64,000 nt of DNA, from contig JAANYP010007143.1 in the NCBI GenBank assembly GCA_020465985.1, positions 159,820 to 223,819 on the forward strand, read 5' to 3'. A program made the translations under genes and the position numbers. How positions within the stretch are numbered: position 1 is the first letter of the stretch; every line of letters starts with the position of its first letter. Below are positions 12,317-22,826 of the stretch, piece by piece. Under the pieces are notes generated by a model. The model was given only the letters and a program-made list of their open reading frames with translations. It ran no database searches and was not told the DNA's origin. The DNA comes from Centrapalus pauciflorus. Lineage: Eukaryota; Streptophyta; Magnoliopsida; Asterales; Asteraceae.

Positions 12317-12317
12317 C
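12243..12317. repeat. (CA)n/(TA)n microsatellite
   Basis: A pure CA run of about 54 bp followed by a TA run. The corresponding place in the 3' LTR (about 37177) has only a few units, so the tract expanded after insertion of E or contracted in the other LTR. Confidence 0.95.
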
Positions 12318-12366
12318 CGAGATGTACACTACCGAGACCTCTATATATATGTGTGTGAATACTAAG

Positions 12367-13259
12367 GACGTGTTTGTTTTTCTGAAGAAGCTCTTCTCGC
12401 AGACACGGGAAGAGGTGTCTGCGAGAAGTGTGTTTGTTTTTTATTCAACCCATTCGTCTGCCCGCATCTTCATATTTCTGCAGACATCTTCCAAATAAAT
12501 GCAACCCTTTACCTCTGCAAACCTCACTTCACACTCCTAGGGTATACTTCCGTCGCCGCTGCCGGTGCTCCACCCTCTTCCGCCGTCGTCGGTGCTCTAC
12601 CCTCTCGTCCGCCGCCTGTTGCTCCACCCTCTTCCGCCGCCGACATCGCTTTCCTCTCTGGTCCGCCGCCGGTGCTCCACCCTCTTCCGCCGCCTGTTGC
12701 TCCACCCTCTCGTCCGCCGCCGTCGCTTCCCTCTCTGGTCCGCCGTCTTCTCCACCCTCTATCTCTCGATGGCCGTCGTCCATCTCTCTCTTGATGGCCG
12801 TGGGTTTTTCTTGCAGTTCATATGCAATGAATGATGTTGATGGTATTTGTTGGGTTTTTCTGGGTTTGCTTCTTTTTCGTTTTTTCTTGAGTTTCATATG
12901 GTTATGGAAAGTGTTGTCATGCCTTTTTCTTTCTTGAGAATATCTCCATATATCTGTGACTTGTGTACTGTGTGTGGCCCTTTATGAAAAAAATTGGTAT
13001 GTTTAGGAGTGAAATTATAAATCAATTAAACTTTGGAATTATATATTTTGTTTCTTGTTTAATTTATTTTCTATATAAATTCAATTATGTAAATTTTTTT
13101 ATCAAAAAAAAATTTAAATTAAACTCTCGCAGACTTTTTTTAAAATTTTAAAAAACAAACAGTCTTCTCTTCGCAGACTGCAAACTTTTAGGCCACCTCT
13201 TCTAATTGCAGCTAAGTTCGCAGACCACAGACATTAACCTCTTAAAAAACAAACAACAC
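12367..13259. mobile_element. hAT-like non-autonomous DNA element inside the E 5' LTR
   Basis: About 893 bp absent from the 3' LTR, where the flanks are directly joined (near 37239). It starts GACGTGTTTGTTTTT and ends with the inverse of GTGTTGTTTGTTTTTT, an imperfect terminal inverted repeat of the GTGTTTGTTT kind common in plant hAT MITEs. CTAAG flanks both sides (12362-12366 and 13260-13264), shorter than the 8 bp expected for hAT, so the class is uncertain. Near the left end a perfect 14-bp inverted repeat lies at 12393-12406/12415-12428. A GC-rich, CCGCCG-repeated core (12540-12780) differs sharply in composition from the AT-rich surroundings. No transposase. Confidence 0.65.
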
Positions 13260-13470
13260 CTAAGATTTTGAAGCTACCAAACCACATCCACACTACGGAA
13301 ACCTTGAAGGTGAGTTTCAAAATAATTATAAAAAAAAAAAAACAACAACAGTCAACAATTTACGGCACAAGATATATACATATATAGATTATTAGATTTG
13401 TCTTCACTACAACTGCACCCCACACACATATGCATGCACACATGCACGTGAAATATATACACTCTACTTC

Positions 13471-13704
<234 letters not shown>

Positions 13705-14599
13705 TGGGCTCAATTAAATGGTCATTGGCCAAACTTAATTGTATTTCAAAAGCTACAAAAAAAATATATTCCGCAAGAAATTATGATTTATAGTCCTTGA
13801 AAGCTTGCATTATTAATTTATTACGTACTCTGTAATATTAATTACAGACACTTCGTTGCACGCATGATATTAAATTAAAGCTTAATAGTTCGGTTACGAG
13901 TCAAAGCTTATTTAAAGAGTTAGCCTTCAGAAATAGTGCAAAGCCGGAGTTAAAGTCTAGATAAGCTCGAGCAAGCGTTTCAGAGTATTACAAAGCGTTT
14001 ACAGTACTGTGAGTAACAGTTATTCTTGTTTACATGTATTTTATGTAATTGAGACATAATTTGCTCCTATATGCTTTCTTTGGACTTCAATAGACTTTTG
14101 TGAGTGAAGGCGAACACTGTGATACAGGCATCTCCTTTCAGCGTGCAATGTCTCAATTGTGCAAGCATTCATTCTGGGTATTAAGCAAGCAAGCATAACA
14201 GCCTTTATAGGCACTTTCGCCCATATTTTAGATGCATAATGAATATCTGTTAACTCACTAAGCAATTAGCTTACAGTTGCTACTCACAATTTTTACAGGA
14301 AAAGGTAAAGAGCAAGCTGGACCATCTGCTTAGGTCTATTTTCTGATCAACCCAGAGGACTTAGCTCACTATTCAGCTTGTGGTATAGTATTGTGCTGCT
14401 TTGGGATCTGGGTAGTTGCCTTTATTTATATTGTGATATAATAGCAATTTAGTACTGTAACCTTGTAGCACGTGTAGTGCATGACTTATTGTAATCTTTA
14501 TTTAGATTTATGCAAGCTTTAGACTTATTATTATGTTTATGGCAATTGTTATTTATTCCTGGGATAAGCAAGCGTGATTAAAGCAAGGATGTGACAGGA

Positions 14600-14611
14600 T
14601 GGTATCAGAGC
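14600..14611 (+). other. Primer-binding site, Gypsy E
   Basis: TGGTATCAGAGC, exact tRNA-iMet complement, three bases after the 5' LTR end, as in F. Confidence 0.93.
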
Positions 14612-14802
14612 ATTAGTTTGAGGGATTCAAGTGTTAGCAATAACACTTGGACTCAAACTTTTAAGCAAAGATATTAGCTTCGAATATCTAGGCTTTAACT
14701 TGACCTGAGATACGCTTTGACCTTACTTTAGGAATTGGGAAATGGGGTAGAATTGGAATTATGCCTATTATTATGCAAGTACTATTATTATTGTTTCAGA
14801 AC

Positions 14803-16943
14803 ATGTCTGGATCTGGTGAAGGAGCTGGAGGTGGACTCACTCCTGAATAGATCATGCAAATAATGCAAACCATGCTTAATGAGAACAACGAGCGTCAAGC
14901 AAAGTTCTTGCAAGATCAGTTTCGTGCTCATGATGAAGCCGAAACTAGACGTAGAGAAGAACGTAGGAAGCAGCAGCATGATGATACTGGACGTCGTGAC
15001 AATGACACTGATGAGGAGGAAGCTCCTGTGGTCCCTCCTAAGGGCTGCAACTTCCGTTACTTCAAAGCTTGCGGAGCTCAACCTTTCAAGGGTGCTGCAA
15101 ACTCTATCGAAGCGCTCGAATGGATTACTGGCATCGAGCGGATATTTCTTATTAGCGAATGCGCTGAGGAATCAAAAGTCAGCTTTGCTACTACACTGTT
15201 CGAGGGTGGTGCTGTTATGTGGTTGAGATCTCAGGAGAACATGCACGGAGCCAACTGGATTAAGTCCCTATCTTGGGATGACTTCAAAGTGATCTTCTTT
15301 CATCAGTACTGCCCGACTGATGAAAAGAAACGTCTGGAAGAGAGACTGATGTCTCTTACTCAGGGAACCAAATCGGTGACCGAGTATGAGATCGAATTCA
15401 CGCGTTTAAGCTTGCTGTCTGACTATCAAGTCACTACTGAAGAGCGAAAGATCGACTGGTTCTTAATGGGTCTACATCCTGAGTATCAAAAGTTTTTGAA
15501 GCACCAAAGGTACACCAATTATGCAGATGTCGTTGAAGCTGCTCGGATTCTCGAGCAGGATTTTATTCGAGCTGGAGGAGTTACTGCTTCATCTATCAAC
15601 CCGACGTGTCCGTCACCACCTAAGAAGTCACGCACTGGTAATTATTCTGGATCTTCATCCAGATATTCTCAATCTTAGACTGAATCCCGGCAGTTCAGCT
15701 CACTTCCGGCACAGCAGGCTCGTTCCTATACAATACATTCTGAGCCAAGGCAGTGTCGCCGCTGCCATAAGTCACACATTGGGCGTTGTAACCCCAATGA
15801 TGTGAGATGTTACGTGTGCAATGACATATGGCATAGCACTGAAGAATGCCCTAACAAAGTTAAAGTTGGCAACAACTGTTTACGCCCTGGACATACTGAG
15901 CGGGCATGCACGCATTCGTTCAGTTTAATTTATCCAAGTGCAGAGCATCATCCACGTCTGCAACAACAACAGCACCGACCCCAGCAACAACATCAACAAC
16001 AACAACAAAGACAAAACCAACCGGCCCGACATAGCACATCACGTGGAGGTTCGGCTAGCCGCCGTAATGAACCAGCACGAAGTCAGAATCGCACATTCCA
16101 AATAACGTCCGAGCAAGCGAAGGAAATACCAGATGTGGTATCTTGTATGTTTCTTGTTAACTCTATTCCTGCTAGAGTTATTATCGATTCGGGAGCAAAT
16201 CGTTCTTTCATATCAAGTACATTTGCATCTAAACTTGGAATTACACCGACTACGCTACCTGTAATTTTTGATATTGAAATGGCTAGTAATGTAAGTGTGT
16301 CCACTGATAAAATTTACCGTGATTGCATCATTCTGCTCGACAACTGCACATTTCAACTTGATCTTATTCCGATGGATTTTCACGAGTTCGACGTTATCGT
16401 GGGTATGGATTGGCTAGTTCACCAGGACGCCAATATTATCTGTAAAAAGAAGTTAATCAAGATCACTACTCCGGATGGCCGCAGTATCTGCATCTATGGT
16501 GACAGAAAGAAAGGTGATTTATGCTTGATCTCGGTAGTGAAAGCTAGGAAACATATAGCTAAGGGTTGCGTGTCTTACTTAGCATATGCAATAGATGCTA
16601 AATCTGAAAAGAAAACTTTAGCCGAGGTACCGATAGCCTTAGAGTTTCCCGATGTCTTTCCTGAGGATATCTCTGGACTTCCACCAGACCGACAGGTGGA
16701 GTTCAGAATTGATTTAGTGTCAGGTGCGGCGCCGATTGCTCGAGCCCCATATCGACTTGCACCTGCTGAGATGCAAGAAATGATGAAGCAATTGCAAGAG
16801 TTGCTTGACAAAGGGCTTATACGACCAAGTTCATCTCCCTGGGGAGCTCCTGTTCTATTCGTTAAGAAGAAAGATGGGACTCTCCGGATGTGCATTGATT
16901 ATAGGGAGTTGAACAAGGTAACAATAAAGAACAAATATCTGTT
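14803..16943 (+). pseudogene. gag-pol: Gypsy E gag-protease-RT, first part
   Basis: ATG at 14803 (MSGSGEGAGGGLTP). Stops TAG at 14848 and near 15676 interrupt an otherwise continuous frame. It shows Retrotrans_gag (WLRSQENMHGANW, LMSLTQGTKSVTEYEIEF), zinc-knuckle remnants (CYVCNDIWHSTEEC, CLRPGHTERAC, with Gly positions lost), a Gln-rich linker, a retropepsin site IIDSGANRSFIS at about 16180-16215, and RT beginning with LRMCIDYRELNKVTIKNKY. The frame is cut by Copia A' at 16943 and continues at 30407; codons after 16943 come from the Copia LTR. Confidence 0.92.
16939..16943. repeat. Target-site duplication of Copia A', left copy
   Basis: CTGTT, repeated at 30402-30406. The RT frame of Gypsy E resumes correctly across the duplication. 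Confidence 0.95.
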
Positions 16944-17598
16944 TGTAAGGTCTACCACTACGAGATCTATCTAGACGCGGAACCGTCAACGAGTGCGGAA
17001 TCCTCGTTAATGGGTAGACGGAAACAACTCTCACCAGAAACACGGAGACTATCAGAAGCTGCACGAACTACACAAGAACGCACCTACGAACTGATTCTCT
17101 CCGAAACGACACTAACACTGATGATAAACTCGAAATCGCTTAATTCTTAATCACTCTCGAATTCTGCAAAAAGTCCGATAATATTTCGAGTCTATCCTTA
17201 ATTATAGAGGCTAATTCGAGTCTGTCATGGGCCAAACTCGAATCCGGCCCAAGCCCATTCGAGTTTGTCCTCACTGACACCCTCGAATCTGCCTAAGTGA
17301 GCATATTCGAATCTGTCTAACTGACCCATTCGAATCTGACCTAGATTCGAATCTTGGTCCTTAGACATTTCGAATTTACCTTTTAACATAATTAACTGAG
17401 TATTGAAACTTATGTTTTTACCTTAAGATTGATTTTATCTTTGATCTTTATGTTTGAACTTCTTGTAATACGTTACATTAAGTTCAAACACACAAACAAT
17501 AATAATTATCAACCATATATAAACATATATATCTAATACTTGCTAAACCACAATGTTGGATCACTTAGACTGCTATCGTCACACAGGGTGTACCAACA
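16944..17598 (-). repeat. 3' LTR of Copia A'
   Basis: 655 bp, TGTAAGGTC to GTACCAACA on the plus strand, nearly identical to 29746-30401. It contains many TTCGAA/CTCGAA motifs, mostly between 17100 and 17400. Confidence 0.95.
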
Positions 17599-17611
17599 GA
17601 CTCCCCCTTGA
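17599..17611 (-). other. Polypurine tract of Copia A'
   Basis: On the element strand TCAAGGGGGAGTC directly precedes the 3' LTR, as expected for the plus-strand primer. Similar tracts (CTCAGGGGGAG-type) lie upstream at 18869-18879 and 18735-18744. Confidence 0.9.
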
Positions 17612-17656
17612 CGATAGCTTCTAATAATTCACACATTTGATTAAGTACTTTGTTTA

Positions 17657-20600
17657 TTATTTATTCAAACTGCTTCCAGCATACAAACCTTTTTCAACAC
17701 ACACTTTAACTACATTCTCATACTTTCTTGCCTCACCATCCATATGAGTATCACTTGAAATCTTATGAGCATGCAAAATTTGAAGGTCATCTCGAGAAAG
17801 GTTTACCAGGTGAAGAGTATCATAGATTCTAAGAATCACCTTTTCTTCAAAATCTTCCATCACCGCTTCTCCCGTTTCACTCTCAACATACCACCAGTTC
17901 AGATTTTTCATGACGTTCTGTGGCATAGGTTTGAGCGGCACCTTTCTCAGACATCTTACGGGTCTGTATTGAATCTTCATCCAAGGACGCCCAGTTAGAG
18001 GATCAATTCGAGAAGGATCCTCTACTCTTTTTCCTATCCTTGGATTAAGGCGTTCAAACTTCCTTGACCTTCCCTCTTTCCTTATGATTCTGGCAATTAT
18101 ATCTGCGTAGGGGTCATTGCCGATATTGATTAGTTCTTTCCAAGCTAAAGCCTTGATCTCAATCTTCGGCAGTGAATTGAATACTTTCAGAGATCTTCTG
18201 AGGTACTGGAGCCCATCTTTTCTCTTGATTATGAATAGCTGCAGTTCTCGATCAAAGAACCAGCTTAATATGCTTCCAGACAGCTTTCCAGTACCCGGCA
18301 CCCTCATCTTCTTTTTCAGCTCTAAGTCCTTCTGCTCTGCCATGAACCATAGCTTTCTTTTTTCTTCAGTAGTCAGCTCTCTGGCAGGCTCTTCCATTGA
18401 TGACTCAACATTTAAAGCAGCATTCACCACTTCTATGTTAACAACATCATTTCCTTCTATTACATACGTATCAGTAATTGGATTTTGCTGAACGATGATC
18501 TCATTGGCTTCATCGTCTTCGTCAGCACACACCTCATCATCTAATCTCCAATCAACAATCTCTTCAGGAACAAATTCTCCCTCTTCTAGTTCCTCCATAT
18601 CATCTTCAAAGTCAAAGCCCAAGTCCATCGGGTCGTCATCGAGATCCATAAGAGCATCAATCATCTCATTTATCTCATACTCTGTAGGTTTAGACGAACT
18701 GGCCTCTCCTTCTTTAGCTCCTGCTTGACTTGGCGCCCCCTGAGATTGAGCATCCTGAGCAGCAGAAAAATCTACTGGCTCATTCTGTCTTTGAGAGCTG
18801 GGATCATCGCCTTGGTCATCTTCATTATCATTATCCCTCGGCCGCTCCACTTGATCACGGCAGGATGTCTCCCCCTGAGCCTGTATATTTTTTATTAACT
18901 GCTCAACTAGGGAGCGCATCGATCTTAGCTCAGCTGCTTGATCAGCGACGAAAGTCTTTAACTCTACGTTCTCTTCCTGAACTTTTTCCACTATCTTTTT
19001 CAGATCGGCATTCTCGTTATCAAGATTTGCGTTATGAGTCTGAATCTCACCGATTGCCTTTGTTAGGCCTAAGATCTGGATATTTTGGAAGTCAACTCGA
19101 GCTTTTAGCTGCAGAAACCTTTGATTATCGGCGTATGTGGATGAGGTTGATGGGATGGATTAAATTGGAGTTGGAATGATCGGCGATGGGATGTATGGTT
19201 CATCATGAGGTGGTGTTGGTGGAATGGTGGTTTGAGGGTCTTGTGGTTGAGGAATTTTAGGTTGAGGAATTTCAGGTTGTTCTGCTGAAGCTGAATTAGA
19301 TCCTTGCATAAATCGATGACGCTTGGCCCTTTGCCTCGTCACTAATGGAGCGACCTCTTCTTCTTCAAAATCAGAGTCATCAGACTCTCTTGATGCTCGC
19401 CTCCTTGAAATTTCTTCAGATACTACTAACCTTGATCCATAAGTTCCTATTTGAACAGGAGCTTCTGTAGATTCGGACTATTGAGCTTCAACCTCTATCT
19501 CCTCCATATCTTCTGACTCGGTTGCTGACGATGACAAGTCATTACCAGTCTGCTCCGGTTCATATTCGTCAACATCCCTAAGAACATCTTCTTCTCCCTC
19601 TGGAGGCTCTAACAATTCTCCAACTAACGCTGCAGATATTTCTTCATTGGCATGAGGACCAGCTTCCCAAATTTCATGTAATGTCTGACACAACTGATCA
19701 GATTCAATTGGGACATTCGAAGGCCCTGCTTCTTGTATCTCTTGCTGTTGACTTGTAGAAGGCCTGGATGCCTGAGTTTGACTCGCGGAAGCTCTTTGTC
19801 GTCTCCTTTGTGGCTGTGCACGCGGTTGTTGTTGTTGTGGTTGTTGTGGCTGTCTGAGTTGAACTTCCACTTCACCTGCCCAGTTGGCATTATCCGGTGC
19901 TTCAAAGTTCCTATCAATTACTGCTCCAAACAACGGTCGTTCGACTGGAACTGCCAACCTTCCTCTATGCGAGGAGCAATCAGCAAAAATCCTTTTGTCC
20001 ATCACCACGACACTCTGAATCTCATTTTGCTGCGGCAAATTCGACAAGAAGTGCCTGATGAGCATCATTATGAAACGAGGATATAGCAGAAATTGTTGCT
20101 GCTCTGGAGCCGAGATTTGATGAACGAATTCCGAGAAAAACATTTGAGAAAAGCTGAAGGGCCGATTATAAACTAAAGCGATCATCCCGGATTGGATCTT
20201 CGAGACAATATAATCAATACAAGCTTTCTTCACCGCAAAACAAACCATGAAAACATGCTCCAGAAACCTCCACTGACCTATAAGCCCACTCTTCATATAT
20301 GATGTTTTAGTAACATCCAAGCTGTAACCCATCCTCTGAAAAGCTGCTTGCCTAACACTTAAGAGAAAGTCAATAGGCCCAGACTCTTCTTCCTGAGGTC
20401 CTAGCTGCAAAACCTGACGCAGCATATCGGCAGAAAACACCAATGGTTGTCCTGCTATCCTTGTTCTCAGCACTGTCGGGGTGACAGAGCAATCCACCTG
20501 TAGATGATCATAGAACTGGCGAACATAGGGAATAACAATCTGAATGTTATGGGACAAAGCAAACGCAATCCTAGACTCCACTAGGAAATCCATCATTTGT

Positions 20601-20680
20601 CGATAGCCCTGCGCCTCAGGGATATGATGGTCGGGGGGAATGACCATATTGTGCTTCGGCACGAATACTCGAACAGCCAT
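17657..20680 (-). pseudogene. Extra ORF downstream of pol, about 1,007 codons, element A'
   Basis: One frame runs from ATG at 20680 to a stop at 17657, broken only by TAG at 19478-19480 and TAA near 19160. Residues about 1-230 form a helical domain (IPYVRQFYDHLQVD, RTRIAGQPLVFSADMLRQVL) that weakly recalls the 'putative plant transposon protein' family. Then come a Gln/Arg-rich linker (about 270-320), an acidic stretch, a basic RQRAKRHRFMQG (about 440), a coiled coil (about 530-600), acidic repeats, and a C-terminal domain of about 230 residues (SWFFDRELQLFIIKRKDG, WKELINIGNDPYADII, PLTGRPWMKIQYRPVRC). No signal peptide or membrane segment is visible, so 'envelope-like', the usual label for this position in Sireviruses, is not supported. 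Element B has the same ORF. Function unknown. Confidence 0.85.
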
Positions 20681-22826
20681 ATCTGCACAATAAATAAACT
20701 ATTAGAATTAATAAAAATCAATAAACTTGCCAAAATTCAAATTTGTTTTATTTTGAACTTGATTAAGTACAAAATCCAACACAAAAGAATTTCTACAAGT
20801 TTAATTAAATTTAAATTGAATAATTCAAATAAAATGACAGATTCGAATAGACAGATTCGAAGATACCCTATTTCGAGTTTGATGACAGATTCGAATGTAA
20901 TGGTCTTCTCGAGTTTACTGACAAAACTCGAGAATGTTCACGATCAGATTCGAAATGTCGACCCAACTCTTCACCAAAACCCATGATTTTAACCATTTTG
21001 AACTTAGAAAATCACATACATTTGTCCAACTAGGTTCTAATCACTGATATTTGCCTTTAATTTGACCTTTTACCGTTCCAAACTTGGTAATTTTGAAAAA
21101 TCCGATTTCGACCATCAAACCTTACAAAATTGGTGATTTTGACTTAAATGGTGTATAAAACTACTCAAATCTTGTACAAATCAGTTGCTTATACCTAGAT
21201 GTATCAGTAGAATCGAACACTCAAGCAAGAAACTCGACAAATTGTCGTTTTTGTGGAAAACGGTAGACTCGAGGAGATAGATTCGAAATCGCAGATAGAT
21301 TCGAGAGTATAGATTCGAAAACAGATGTATTAATGACATTACTGTTAACCTATTTATACTACCTAACTTCGAATCTATGGCCAAAGTCGAATCTACTGAC
21401 AGATTCGAGACCACCCAATTTCGAGTTTAAACTAAACTCGAATTACCCAAAACACTTAGAAAATTTCGAAAATTTTGAAATAAATTCAACTTTTTCAACC
21501 TTATTGTGTAACGGAATAAACTATGCCAAATCTTTTACCCTAAGCACAAGATTTTCACGCAGTGTTTATTTTATCCAACTATGAATGCACCCTAAGAAAT
21601 TTTTGACCTTTTTCCTAAGTAAAAAATAAAGTAAAATAAAGTAAAATAAACTAAGGTAAAATACAATAAAATAAAATAAAAACTAAGTAAAAATAAAATT
21701 TTAAAATTTTGACCAAAAATTTAACTTAGACTTAAAGTATATTTATTACAACTTACAATATATGCTAGACGCTAAACAAAATATTTTTGATGAGTATAGT
21801 CAAAGAGAGGTTCAATCAGATAGCGATGTCAGATACTCACTTTCAGTACTTAAACTTTCACACTTAGGAATTTTTGATTCCTTTGATTGTTTGTCGTGAA
21901 ATACCCATTTAGCCGATTGTTGGTATTTACCCCTTTAAACATTCTACATTTCGGAATATCCCTTGGCATTTTTATTTATCATGAAATTATCTTACGTGAC
22001 TCAGACATAGACATACTTTTATGATCAAGGCATACAGACAAAGATTATAACTTGTTGGTATTTGCAAACTTTCTTTAAAAGACAAACATCGGACACAGGT
22101 CTGTATTTTCATAAAACAAAGTGTCTTAGTTTGACTTAAGGTTTATTATTAAAGCTAGCAAGACAGCGGTGACAGGTCTGTACCGACGTACAACAAAGCG
22201 ACTTATCTTGCTAACCCGAATCTAAACAGAGGCAACAGGTCTGTACTTACGTACAATAGAGTTACATGTTTTTGACTCTTAATTTTATATGATTTTTCTA
22301 TTCTTTCCATTTTAAGATGTATTTGATGTTGCTATACATCCCCAGGAAGTTTGCATACCTTATTTAGACTCAAAGTTTGTATGTCTTGTACATAAAAATT
22401 AAGGCCGATTGGTCGTACATCTAAGTTAGTGACACATTTGACTTTTTCTTGAATATTTTATTAGCCTTGAGACTCCCTATATGTATTATGCCTACCAACA
22501 CATCAAACTAAAACAAAGTATAACACTTAGAATTTTAGGTGCATTATGTGTGAAAGCCTAAACACTTAGAGTTTGTAACGACTGTGCTAATTTTCGTCAC
22601 TTTGAACCTATGCATCTAAGACTTAACTCTTTTTTCTGATATTCTCTTTTTTTTGTATTTTTATGATTTTCTCTCTTTTTTCTTTTGTTTATCATAAGAA
22701 ATAGCAATAAAAGAAGATAACCTACTAACTTACTAAAAATAGAAACTTTCCTAAATTAGCAGACTTACTATAAAAAGAAAGAAATACTACTGCTATAAAA
22801 GGAAATAAACTACCACTAAGGTCAAA
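20681..22826 (-). other. Non-coding region between pol and the extra ORF, element A'
   Basis: About 2.1 kb without a credible gene. The part next to the extra ORF (20830-21480) is rich in TTCGAA/TCGAG motifs. The middle has A-rich 'aaaataaa' repeats (21620-21700). The part towards pol holds the hairpin array and blocks shared with B and C, such as 'cttaggaatttttgattcc' near 21860. Confidence 0.85.
22095..22262 (-). promoter_or_regulatory. Array of three small hairpins in the non-coding region, element A'
   Basis: Three copies of a CAGGTCTGTAnnnnnGTACAACAAAG-like unit. Hairpin cores are at 22102-22115, 22179-22192 and 22242-22255. On the element strand unit 3 reads UGUAC-GUAA-GUACA, a 5-bp stem with a GNRA tetraloop; unit 2 has loop GUCG. 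Unit 1 is decayed here but can still form a stem around loop GAAA, with one mismatch. B and C have the same three units at nearly the same spacing. The role is unknown; an RNA signal is an inference. Confidence 0.7.

Noticed and set aside
12428..12937. Ser/Arg/Leu-rich ORFs on both strands in the GC-rich core
   Set aside because: All frames stay open because of a repeated C-rich unit; no domain, and the block is inside a non-autonomous element.
19478..20680. Calling the extra Copia ORF an envelope gene
   Set aside because: No signal peptide, membrane segment or fusion-type motif is visible in A' or B.
22095..22262. CRISPR-like array
   Set aside because: Only three units, imperfect repeats, spacers conserved between copies, and a plant retroelement context.
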